Shown in pieces: positions 36,806 through 45,617 of a stretch of 64,000 nucleotides of DNA. The notes below the pieces were generated by a model. The model had not been told where the DNA came from, did not search any database, and saw nothing but the letters and a program-made list of their open reading frames with translations. Origin of the DNA: Synechocystis sp. PCC 7509 (lineage in GTDB: Bacteria; Cyanobacteriota; Cyanobacteriia; Cyanobacteriales; Chroococcidiopsidaceae); NCBI RefSeq assembly GCF_000332075.2, contig NZ_ALVU02000001.1, positions 1,445,193 to 1,509,192 of the forward strand. The letters are read 5' to 3'. Each line of letters starts with the position of its first letter. Positions within the stretch are counted from its first letter, which is position 1. The position numbers and the translations under genes are program-made.

Positions 36806-38011
36806 ATGACTTTAGTTTCTCCTGATTCAGCACCCCACAAGAAAGCCAAAGCTTTAAAACCTTCTAGTCGTCGCCCAGCAAAAGAACTTTGTAGCGAATG
36901 CGGACTATGCGATACATATTATGTTCATTATGTCAAGGATGCTTGCGCTTTTATTAATCAACAAATAGCTGAGTTAGAAACCCAAACCCATACACGCAGC
37001 CGCAATTTAGATGATGCTGACGAACTGTATTTTGGGGTCAATCAGGGAATGATGGCGGCGCGGAAAACAGATCCAATTGAGGGAGCGCAATGGACGGGGA
37101 TTGTTAGCAGTATTGCTATTGAAATGCTGACTAAAGGCTTAGTTGAGGGCGTTGTCTGCGTCCAAAATACTAAAGAAGATCGTTTTCAACCAATGCCAAT
37201 AATTGCTCGTACTCCCGAAGATATCCTCAAAGCTAGAGTAAATAAACCCACACTTTCGCCGAATCTTTCGGTACTTGAACAAATCGAACAATCGGGGATG
37301 AAGCGACTGCTTGTAATTGGTGTAGGCTGCCAAATTCAGGCATTAAGAGCCGTTGAAAAGCAATTGGGGTTAGAAAAGCTTTATGTACTGGGTACGCCTT
37401 GCGTAGACAACGTTACTCGCGCTGGATTGCAAAAGTTTTTGGATACCACTAGCAAGTCGCCAGGAACCGTCGTGTCTTACGAATTTATGCAAGACTATCG
37501 AGTTCACTTTAAGCACGAAGACGGCTCAACGGAAACTGTACCCTTTTTTGGACTCAAAACCAACCAACTTAAAGATGTATTTGCCCCTTCCTGCATGAGT
37601 TGTTTTGATTATGTCAATTCTTTAGCAGATTTGGTAGTAGGTTATATGGGCGCACCCTTTGGCTGGCAATGGATTGTAGTCAGGAATAATACTGGGCAAG
37701 AAATGCTAGATTTGGTGCAAGATCAGTTGCAAGTTCAAGAAGTGATGTCTTCTGGCGATCGCACGGCTGCCGTTCAACAAAGCATTCCGGCTTACGACAA
37801 AGGGGTTACACTCCCTATGTGGGCGGCAAAAATGATGGGGGTGGTAATTGAAAAAATTGGACCTAAAGGTCTAGAATATGCTCGATTTTCGATTGATTCC
37901 CACTTTACCCGCAACTACCTTTACGTCCAACGCCAGCACCCAGAAAAATTAAATGCTCATGTGCCAGAATTTGCTAAAAAAATAGTCGCTCAATACCGCT
38001 TACCAGAATAG
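36806..38011 (+). CDS. bciB: F420-dehydrogenase-beta-like 3,8-divinyl (proto)chlorophyllide 8-vinyl reductase
   Basis: Iron-sulfur flavoprotein of the FrhB/FdhB family, like Synechocystis slr1923, which reduces the 8-vinyl group in chlorophyll synthesis using reduced ferredoxin. Cys ligands are in ELCSECGLCDTYYVHYVKDAC (about 27-47) and the later FAPSCMSCFDYVNSLADLVVGYMG (about 257-280). The 401-residue length agrees. The plant relative 7-hydroxymethyl chlorophyll a reductase is the main alternative reaction. The start at ATG 36806 lies 5 bp after a small hypothetical gene; a kinase gene follows after 23 bp. Confidence 0.78.
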   Translation: MTLVSPDSAPHKKAKALKPSSRRPAKELCSECGLCDTYYVHYVKDACAFINQQIAELETQTHTRSRNLDDADELYFGVNQGMMAARKTDPIEGAQWTGIVSSIAIEMLTKGLVEGVVCVQNTKEDRFQPMPIIARTPEDILKARVNKPTLSPNLSVLEQIEQSGMKRLLVIGVGCQIQALRAVEKQLGLEKLYVLGTPCVDNVTRAGLQKFLDTTSKSPGTVVSYEFMQDYRVHFKHEDGSTETVPFFGLKTNQLKDVFAPSCMSCFDYVNSLADLVVGYMGAPFGWQWIVVRNNTGQEMLDLVQDQLQVQEVMSSGDRTAAVQQSIPAYDKGVTLPMWAAKMMGVVIEKIGPKGLEYARFSIDSHFTRNYLYVQRQHPEKLNAHVPEFAKKIVAQYRLPE

Positions 38012-38034
38012 CAAGCCAAGCTTGGAGTTGTTTC

Positions 38035-40230
38035 ATGAGTTACTGTATCAACCCCAGGTGTCAAGAACGCCAAAATCCCGACAACTTACAAAGATGTAAG
38101 TTTTGCGGTTCTCCCTTGTTGATAAGTGGACGATATCGGCTTGTTGAGCCATTACGGGAACTTTCGGGACTGCATACTACAGAAATATTTGAAGTAGACG
38201 ATCGCGGCACGACGAAGATGTTTAAGGTATTAAATAGCGATCGCCCAAAACTAATTGAACTACTGCAACAAGAAGCGCGAGTCCTGCAACGCCTGCAAAA
38301 TTTAGGAGTTCCTAAAATATACGAGTATTTTACTTTTTTACCCAACAATGAAACCAGAAAACTACATTGCTTGGTCATGGAGAAAATTGAGGGTCAAAAT
38401 CTTAAGCAATGGAGCGAAGAAAATGAGCCGATTTCTGAACCCAGAGCGATTGATTGGCTCAAACAACTAACAAATATTTTAAAAGAGGTACACCAAGCAA
38501 AACTCTTGCATCGAGACATCAAGCCATCTAATATTATGCTGCGTCCTGATGGGCAATTGGTGTTAATTGACTTTGGCACAGTTAGGGAACTTACTCACAC
38601 CTACGTCAATAAACTAGCTTGGAACGATATCACTCAAGTTTATTCTCCAGGATATACGCCCATAGAACAAATTGAAGGTCAAGCATCTAGAGAATCAGAC
38701 TTTTTTGCTTTGGGACGCACGTTTGTACATTTACTTACGGGGATTTATCCGGCGGAATTACCCAAAAATCCGCAAACTAATCAGTTGGTATGGCGAAACC
38801 GAGCGCCGCACATTTCTGAGTGGTTGGCTTATTTAATTGAAGAATTAATTGCACCCCTACCCCAAAATCGACCCCACAACGCCCAAAGTATTTTGGAGTG
38901 CTTAGTTAAAGGCAATACCCACGACGAGACACGCCTACCTTTAACTACAAAGCAGATTGCAACTACAATCAATCAAATAACTCGCACTCAACAGCATCAA
39001 AGCTGTAATACTCAAGCTTGGCGTACTGGTCTTCAAATACTCCTAACTAGCGTTGTTGTCACTAGCTTAGTTATAGGCGTGCGCCAGCTAGGAGGATTGC
39101 AAACGTGGGAACTAGCAGCAATGGATAGTTTGCAACGCTTACGACCAATTGAAGGAGTCGATCCGCGTATACTCGTGGTGGCAATTTCTGAAGCCGATAT
39201 TCAAGCGCAATCCCAAAGACAAGGTAGTTTAAGCGATCGCACTTTAGAGCAATTACTGATTAAACTAGAGCAGTACCGACCAAGAGCCATCGGTTTAGAT
39301 ATTTATCGCGATCTTCCCGTTAGCACAGCCTATCCAAACTTAACTAAATATTTGCAAAAGAGCGATCGTTTTATTGGTTTGTGTAAAGTTAGCGATCCCG
39401 ATACAAATAATCCTGGGATTGCACCACCCCCAGAGCTATCACCAGAATTTGTCGGCTTTAGCGATATTATGCCTGACGATGATAGTGCTGTGCGCCGTCA
39501 GCTTTTAAATCTTACTCCACCTGCCAATTCTCCTTGTACTACCGAATACGCGTTTAGTCTTCAGTTAGCACTGTATTATTTGGCAACCGAAGGTATTGAA
39601 CCAAAAGTTACTTCTCAGGGGAATTTACAGTTTAATGATATTGTTTTTGAACGTCTCACCCCTAATAATAGCGGTGCTTACAAAAATGCTGACTTGAGAG
39701 GTTATCAAGTTTTGCTCAACTTGCGCCCTTATCGTAAAATTACAGATATTGCTTTGCTTGTGAGTCTTAGAGATATTTTAGATGATCGCCTTACTCCAGC
39801 TATAAAGAAAAAATTGCAAGATCGAATTATTCTTATTGGGGTTACTGCGCCCAGCAGTGTTAACGATTACTGGTTTACACCTTATAGTAGTAGTCAGTCG
39901 CGCTTTGAAAAACAGCTACCGGGGGTATTCTTACAAGCCCAAATGATTAGTCATATTTTAAGCGCAGTATTGAATCGCAGACCTCTATTATCAGCGTGGA
40001 ACTTATGGCTAGAAAATCTTTGGATTGCCGGATGGTCGATCGCCGGAGGTCTGCTGGCTTACTACTCTAAGCAAGTATTATATTTAGGAGTGACAGTTTT
40101 TGTTACACTTTTAACTTTATACGGTCTGTGTTTTGCACTTTTACTTCAAGGTAGTTTAGTTCCTTTAGTACCAACAGCTTTAGCATTAATATTTGCAAGT
40201 ATCAGTATAATAATTTGCCGAAAATTATAG
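38035..40230 (+). CDS. serine/threonine protein kinase with CHASE2 sensor domain
   Basis: A short zinc ribbon (two CxxC-like pairs, about 4-25) precedes a Hanks-type kinase domain (about 33-300) with LLHRDIKPSNIML and LIDFGTVREL; the Gly-rich loop is poorly conserved. After a membrane helix (about 332-350) comes an extracytoplasmic CHASE2 domain (about 365-640; DPRILVVAISEADIQ, PRAIGLDIYRDLPV, DRIILIGVTA) and then about three C-terminal helices. So it reads an outside signal and phosphorylates targets inside. It leads DUF928 on the same strand and faces a TPS-CHAT operon, a grouping I recall from other cyanobacteria. Confidence 0.88.
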   Translation: MSYCINPRCQERQNPDNLQRCKFCGSPLLISGRYRLVEPLRELSGLHTTEIFEVDDRGTTKMFKVLNSDRPKLIELLQQEARVLQRLQNLGVPKIYEYFTFLPNNETRKLHCLVMEKIEGQNLKQWSEENEPISEPRAIDWLKQLTNILKEVHQAKLLHRDIKPSNIMLRPDGQLVLIDFGTVRELTHTYVNKLAWNDITQVYSPGYTPIEQIEGQASRESDFFALGRTFVHLLTGIYPAELPKNPQTNQLVWRNRAPHISEWLAYLIEELIAPLPQNRPHNAQSILECLVKGNTHDETRLPLTTKQIATTINQITRTQQHQSCNTQAWRTGLQILLTSVVVTSLVIGVRQLGGLQTWELAAMDSLQRLRPIEGVDPRILVVAISEADIQAQSQRQGSLSDRTLEQLLIKLEQYRPRAIGLDIYRDLPVSTAYPNLTKYLQKSDRFIGLCKVSDPDTNNPGIAPPPELSPEFVGFSDIMPDDDSAVRRQLLNLTPPANSPCTTEYAFSLQLALYYLATEGIEPKVTSQGNLQFNDIVFERLTPNNSGAYKNADLRGYQVLLNLRPYRKITDIALLVSLRDILDDRLTPAIKKKLQDRIILIGVTAPSSVNDYWFTPYSSSQSRFEKQLPGVFLQAQMISHILSAVLNRRPLLSAWNLWLENLWIAGWSIAGGLLAYYSKQVLYLGVTVFVTLLTLYGLCFALLLQGSLVPLVPTALALIFASISIIICRKL

Positions 40231-40271
40231 ACTTAATGTAGTATTACTTTTTTTAAAATACCTTTATTTGA

Positions 40272-41183
40272 ATGAAACTAGCGATGGAAAACATGAACCA
40301 AGTCTGTGCATTTGCCAAGCGTGCGCTCGGTACAATTGTCTTGGTGCTGATTAGTACAAGCTACATTACTGAGGCTAAGGCACAAAAAAATAGTTTTGAT
40401 AATTTTACTGGGCGATCGCTCAGGCAAGTAGAAAGTAAACCTGTCCTAAAGCCCCAAAAGACTTCGCCAAGAGTAGGTTTCGTTCAACCCAAATTCCCCA
40501 GTAGTGGAGCGCCTAGCGGACGGCAAAGAGGAGCGGCAGGGCGGGGCAACTGTTTAAATAATGTCAAGATACCTTTAACAGCTTTAGTGCCGACAATTAC
40601 AAAATCTGTTAGTAACAGACAAAGTGCGATCGTCGCTACCCAAGTTTGGGGATTAACAGTTAAGGAGCATCCAACTTTTTTGTTTTACGTTCCTTATACT
40701 CAAATATCTGCGGCGGGCGAGTTTGTGCTGCAAGATTCTGACGACAATGATATATACCGCGCTCCGGTATCACTTCCAGAAGTACCGGGGATTGTTAGGG
40801 TGCAACTACCGCCAGATTCTACACCTTTAGCAGTAGACAAAATGTATCATTGGTACTTTAAAGTTCGTTGCGCTCAAGGTATGGCAAGCCCAGTATTTGT
40901 GGAAGGATGGGTACAGCGAATCAATCTCAACTCCACTGTCGCCGATCAAATAGCCACAGCAATAACGTTACAGCAAGTCGCCTTGTATGCAAAAAATGGT
41001 ATTTGGTACGATACCGTAGCACTTTTAGCTCAAATGCGTTTGCAGAATATGGAAGATGCGGCATCTAAAGCCGATTGGTACAATTTATTAGAGACAATTG
41101 ATTTATCTACTCTAGCCTCGGAGTCAATTAAGAGTATGGAAACTAAAGATCAAAAATCCTTAGTAAGTACATACAACCCTTAA
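40272..41183 (+). CDS. DUF928 domain-containing exported protein
   Basis: A 303-residue protein with a signal peptide (about 15-38 from the first Met; a start at MNQVCAF is also possible) and a basic Ser/Pro/Gly-rich linker to about 95. The DUF928 domain (about 105-290) holds LTALVPTITKSV, TQVWGLTVKEHPTFLFYVPY, IVRVQLPP and YHWYFKVRC. Function is unknown. It lies 41 bp after the CHASE2 kinase gene and 16 bp from the end of the convergent CHAT gene, part of a recurring cyanobacterial grouping. Confidence 0.82.
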   Translation: MKLAMENMNQVCAFAKRALGTIVLVLISTSYITEAKAQKNSFDNFTGRSLRQVESKPVLKPQKTSPRVGFVQPKFPSSGAPSGRQRGAAGRGNCLNNVKIPLTALVPTITKSVSNRQSAIVATQVWGLTVKEHPTFLFYVPYTQISAAGEFVLQDSDDNDIYRAPVSLPEVPGIVRVQLPPDSTPLAVDKMYHWYFKVRCAQGMASPVFVEGWVQRINLNSTVADQIATAITLQQVALYAKNGIWYDTVALLAQMRLQNMEDAASKADWYNLLETIDLSTLASESIKSMETKDQKSLVSTYNP

Positions 41184-41199
41184 CTTACCCACGCCCCTA

Positions 41200-43836
41200 T
41201 TAAAGCCAATTACCAATTAAAACATAAGCTCCCCAATAACTAGGACGGCTGTAATTAGGATAGTTTTTTAAAAAACTCACCTGAGCGCGGCGGAGAGCTT
41301 CAGCTTTAGTAATTTTATTATTGGCTAACTCTCGATAAAATTCACCAATAAATAGGGCTGTAGCTTCATCATCTATTTGCCATAAGGAAGCTAAGGTACT
41401 GCGCGCCCCCGCCCGGATTGCTACCCCCGCCAGCCCCAAAGCAGCGCGTTTGTCACCTACGGCGGTTTCGCAGGCGCTCAAAACTAATAAAGAAATTGCC
41501 TCCGGTGAATTAGGATTGCGACTTTTTCCGCCGTTGGCATTGCGGAGCAAATTATCTAGTTGCTTAACATTAATTTCCCCATCGGCAGCTAGGATAAATG
41601 TATCTTTTGCTTGCGAACTAAATTGTCCGTGTGTAGCAAGATGAACAATATTAAAGTCTGTTGAATCGATGGCTCTAGCCAAAGACTTGCGGGTAAAGTT
41701 TTCATCTAACAGTTGATTAGTGGCTACTCCGGCTTGCTTAATTAGGTTAAATTCGGCTTTGACGGCGGGAAGTGCGGGGTAAGGAGAGTTGGCAGGAGCA
41801 ATGCTAAGTCCCGCCGTTAAGGCTTTTAGCCCATTTTGGGGTAAAGGTTGTGGAGCTAGTAGTTGCAAGCCAGGACTTAAGGTTACAGCGTACTTTTCAA
41901 CCAAATACTGTTTGCCATCATACAAGGTTGCCATCGGAATATTTTGCAACGCTCCATCAAGTACAAATACCAAGGTTTTAGCACCACTTTTAGCGATTTG
42001 CGCTTCCGCAGGTTGAATTAACCAGCTATATACTTCTTGAGATAAAGCTTTAACCTCTTTAATGGTGTCGGGTTCTGTTAGCTTGAGGCGGAGAGTTTCT
42101 AAAGTTTTTTCTACTTGAGGTTGAGATTTTGTAATGGTGTAGTGAGTTAGGGGCGCATTGGGGAGTTTGAGAATAACTTCGGTGCGATCGCCTAAAATAA
42201 TTGGATAGATAATCGCTGCACTTTGATCTTCTTTATCTGCCAAACTATCGATTAATATCGAATTGCCTTCGATACAAGCTTCCCGAAAAAAGTTATCTAA
42301 CTGCGCTACTTGCAGTGATTCAATTACCGCCCGTGCTTGAATTAAGTTTTCTTGAGTAACGGTGGGATTATCTTTACTTAAAAGCAAATCTACTAATTCC
42401 CGATAAACCGGTTCTACTTCTTCTCGAAAAGAAAATTGCACTTCTGGATTTATCGCCACTAAATCGTTGCGTAAAGACTTGAGGAGACTAACAGATTCGG
42501 TGTAAGCTGCGATCGCTTTTGTTAGTTTACCTTGAGCTTTAAATATCTGTCCTAGCTGCCACGAGGAGCGATAAGCTATATCGGGAGCATTAATTGATTG
42601 AGCAATCACAAGAGACTGTTCTGTTAACTTTTGGGCATTTTCCCACTGTTGAGTTTGGACGTACAACTGCCCTAAATTACTTAAAGCATAAGCCTGGGCC
42701 CGTTTATCTCCAAAGCTTTGAGCTTGCTGAACAGAAATTGCTAGTAATTGAGCAATTTCGGCTAAATCTGGTGTCGGCAATTCTTGTAAACTCTGAGCAA
42801 AATCAATTTGAGCGTATATTGCTTTACTGCTTAAAGGTAAACTAGCAATTTCTGTTTTAATTTGGGGCAATAAGGATTTCGCCGCGACAGTTTGATTTGT
42901 TTCTATTAACAAACTAAGTTGATTTAGTTGCGCTTGGGTTTTAAGAATTCCAGAGGAGGTGTTTGTAGCTTGTTTGTAGTATTTTAAGGCGGCTTTATTA
43001 TCTTTTTGCGCTCTTGCGGTATTCCCCAAACTAAACAACGCACTGCCAACATCTGGAGTTGAATTTAGTTTTTGAGCTAAAGTTAAACTTTGCTGCAATA
43101 TTTGCTGTGACTGTTCCAAATCGCCGACTACTCGTAAACCATTGCCTAAGTTGCGTAATCCAGCTATTTTAACTAGCGAATCCGGTTGTTTTTGCAGGTT
43201 TTGGTTAACAGAATTTAGGGTAGCTAAAGCGCGACGGTAAAACCCCAATGCTTGCAAAGCCAGAGATTGGTTAATTAAACTTCGAGCAATACCAGTTTCA
43301 TCTTTTGCCTGAGTGTAAGTCGCCGTTGCTTGAACCCAAGTATTCAAAGCTTCCTGAGATTGACCTAAACTTAGCTGAAGACTACCTTGAGTGTTGAGAG
43401 CTTGGGCGAGAATTGGTAGATTTTTAGCAGTCGAGGGTGGCAATAATTTTAGGCTAGATGCGATCGCTTTTGTTGCCTCTTCCCATTGTCCAAGTTGCTG
43501 ATAAGCCAAGGAAAGATTGCTTAATACCATTGCTTGATTAGCTACATCGTTTTGCTTTTGGTAGGCTTGTAAACTGAGTTGCCAAACTTTGATCGCCGCC
43601 AAAAACTGCCCAGTTTCATATAATTTTCTACCTGTTTGGACTAGCTGCGAGTCTTCTGTAGCTTGAAGTGGCGATACCGATGGCAAAGAAGCCGCTATTA
43701 ATTGTTCGGGAATTAAACATATTATTCCTACAGCAAGACTTGCTTGTAGCAGCTTTTTGGCTAAATCCTTTTTAGGTCGGGAGTTGGTCAAAATGGGTTG
43801 TAATTCACCGAAAAATATAAACCATTTTCTTGCCAT
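41200..43836 (-). CDS. exported TPR-CHAT protein (caspase-like peptidase fold)
   Basis: An N-terminal signal sequence (hydrophobic ASLAVGIICLIPEQLIA) leads into about nine TPR repeats (about 65-470) and a C-terminal CHAT domain (about 560-878). The caspase-type dyad appears intact: His736 in HLATHGQ and Cys789 in LSACETAVG. CHAT proteins are proteases or scaffolds. ATG 43836 overlaps tpsB by 49 bp. A TTG at 43791 overlaps the tpsB stop as TTGA and would place the signal peptide at the exact N-terminus, so it is a good alternative. The protein probably acts in the periplasm on or with the secreted TpsA. Confidence 0.87.
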   Translation of the reverse strand: MARKWFIFFGELQPILTNSRPKKDLAKKLLQASLAVGIICLIPEQLIAASLPSVSPLQATEDSQLVQTGRKLYETGQFLAAIKVWQLSLQAYQKQNDVANQAMVLSNLSLAYQQLGQWEEATKAIASSLKLLPPSTAKNLPILAQALNTQGSLQLSLGQSQEALNTWVQATATYTQAKDETGIARSLINQSLALQALGFYRRALATLNSVNQNLQKQPDSLVKIAGLRNLGNGLRVVGDLEQSQQILQQSLTLAQKLNSTPDVGSALFSLGNTARAQKDNKAALKYYKQATNTSSGILKTQAQLNQLSLLIETNQTVAAKSLLPQIKTEIASLPLSSKAIYAQIDFAQSLQELPTPDLAEIAQLLAISVQQAQSFGDKRAQAYALSNLGQLYVQTQQWENAQKLTEQSLVIAQSINAPDIAYRSSWQLGQIFKAQGKLTKAIAAYTESVSLLKSLRNDLVAINPEVQFSFREEVEPVYRELVDLLLSKDNPTVTQENLIQARAVIESLQVAQLDNFFREACIEGNSILIDSLADKEDQSAAIIYPIILGDRTEVILKLPNAPLTHYTITKSQPQVEKTLETLRLKLTEPDTIKEVKALSQEVYSWLIQPAEAQIAKSGAKTLVFVLDGALQNIPMATLYDGKQYLVEKYAVTLSPGLQLLAPQPLPQNGLKALTAGLSIAPANSPYPALPAVKAEFNLIKQAGVATNQLLDENFTRKSLARAIDSTDFNIVHLATHGQFSSQAKDTFILAADGEINVKQLDNLLRNANGGKSRNPNSPEAISLLVLSACETAVGDKRAALGLAGVAIRAGARSTLASLWQIDDEATALFIGEFYRELANNKITKAEALRRAQVSFLKNYPNYSRPSYWGAYVLIGNWL

Positions 43837-45617
43837 GTTTTATCCCCTGAAGAAATCTCAACCACAGGAATACCCCAATCTAATCGAGCCGTAAAATCAT
43901 CGCCCCATTGACAGCGTAAACCCAGACCTAGAGACGCTAAAGTATTAGATTGCGAAGTGTTGCCTGTTTCAACTGTACTGGAATTATTCCACGTAGTACC
44001 AATATCTACAAAGGGTACTAACTGTAGGAGCAATTTTTGCCTGCGTAAACGGTAAATAGGTAGATGCAATTCCACCGATGTAAAAGCACCATTATCCGTA
44101 AGTAAAGCATCTTGACGATAACCTCTAACGTTTTTGATACCGCCTAGTCCAAACTGTTCTAAGGGTACGAGCGGTCTATCTGCTAATTGCACGTCTGCGC
44201 GGACTAAAAGCAATGTATCCCTAGCTAAAAGTTTCACCCATTGCCCTTGTCCCCGCCAAGAGAAAAAGCGGCTATCTGGTTGATTTTGATTAATTGTGGA
44301 ATTTAGAGCGCCAATCCCTAAACTAAATTGAGAACGAGCGGCGATAATTTCGTTATTGTTGCGAGCAGTCCAATCTTGAAAAAATTGCGCTACCGAAACG
44401 CGGGTACGTCCTCGCTCATCCGCACCAGAAGAGGGAAAAGGTATTTGCACTCCTTCTAAAAATAAAGCATCACTCTCTCTACGTGCGGTGGTCAAACCAA
44501 GGGCAAATTCTTGACTTGGTGTTTGAATAATTGGTTGACGCAGAGTTAGTTCGTAGTAGCGAGAACTAGCATTAATATCGAGGAGATTAAAAGGAGACTC
44601 AATTATCTTGCTGGCGGAAGTACCGTAGCTAAAACTAAGAGTGCCATCGCGGGGATTGAGAGGTAACCTATAGCTGGCATCTAAACTATTGCTGCCGTCA
44701 GTGTTGCTGTAGGCTAGGCTTAGACTATCTCCTAAACCCAAAAAATTGGCATCATTTACCTGTATTTGGCGGCGGAAACTTCCCACACTAGGCGATCGCG
44801 CATTATCTGCCACAATTGAAATATGGAATGGTTGCGCCTCAACAACATTGACTTCTAATATACTCGTGCCAGAGCGAGAACCCGTTTCTAGTTCCGCCAC
44901 CAGGTTTTGAATTAAGGGATTGAGTTGCAATAGTTGTAACGCGGCGAGGAGTTGCTGTTGGTTAAGCGGTTGACCTGCACCAATTGCAATGCGATTTCTA
45001 ATATAATTAGGACTTAATCGTTTAGTTCCCGTAATATTAATCGCTTCTAAACTACCTTCCACTACTTGAATTTTCACCACACCATCTTGAAGCGTTTGCG
45101 GTGGAATCAAAGCGCCAGAAGTTATATAACCCCGTTCTAAATACAACTGAGTAACCGCCGCACGAGCATTGAAAACTTCGGCAAAAGAAATTGGTCTATT
45201 AGTATAAGGAGCAAGGACTTGAGCAAATTCTGCCGCGCTAAACACGGTACTTCCTTCTACCTCAAATCTTTTTACTGTAATCGTTGAAGGAGCTTCCCCA
45301 GGGATGGGTTCTGGAGTTGTAGGTATAAGAGGAATTTGGAGCAGTTCTTCTGGCGGTGGTAGCGGCGCGGGTGTAGGTAGTAGTTCGGGGGTTGGCTCGC
45401 TAGAGGGCAGTAAGTCCTGGGGAGCAGATAATTGGGCAGTTTCTAGGTTTTTAGATTTTTCAGAGGCTGAACACGCTGCTGAGAGGCAATAACTGTTATT
45501 AAGATGAGATTCTAGCTCAAGATCCTGGGCTTTTAATGGTGTAGCGCTACTTAATACGATTAAGCTTAATTGCCACCATACAGAGCTAAAGCAGCTAACA
45601 ACTTGTTTAGGAGCCAT
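43788..45617 (-). CDS. two-partner secretion transporter, ShlB/FhaC/HecB family (TpsB)
   Basis: Outer-membrane Omp85-superfamily pore that exports the TpsA protein. Order: signal peptide (about 1-30), Pro-rich linker (about 68-108), POTRA domain(s) (about 112-265; TVKRFEVEGSTVFSAAEFAQVL, GYITSGALIPPQTLQDGVVKIQVVEG) and a C-terminal beta barrel with the signature FGLGGIKNVRGYRQDALLTDNG (about 490-511) and the terminal aromatic residue of NYNPF. It overlaps tpsA by 11 bp and the CHAT gene downstream, so the three are one operon. Confidence 0.93.
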   Translation of the reverse strand: MAPKQVVSCFSSVWWQLSLIVLSSATPLKAQDLELESHLNNSYCLSAACSASEKSKNLETAQLSAPQDLLPSSEPTPELLPTPAPLPPPEELLQIPLIPTTPEPIPGEAPSTITVKRFEVEGSTVFSAAEFAQVLAPYTNRPISFAEVFNARAAVTQLYLERGYITSGALIPPQTLQDGVVKIQVVEGSLEAINITGTKRLSPNYIRNRIAIGAGQPLNQQQLLAALQLLQLNPLIQNLVAELETGSRSGTSILEVNVVEAQPFHISIVADNARSPSVGSFRRQIQVNDANFLGLGDSLSLAYSNTDGSNSLDASYRLPLNPRDGTLSFSYGTSASKIIESPFNLLDINASSRYYELTLRQPIIQTPSQEFALGLTTARRESDALFLEGVQIPFPSSGADERGRTRVSVAQFFQDWTARNNNEIIAARSQFSLGIGALNSTINQNQPDSRFFSWRGQGQWVKLLARDTLLLVRADVQLADRPLVPLEQFGLGGIKNVRGYRQDALLTDNGAFTSVELHLPIYRLRRQKLLLQLVPFVDIGTTWNNSSTVETGNTSQSNTLASLGLGLRCQWGDDFTARLDWGIPVVEISSGDKTWQENGLYFSVNYNPF

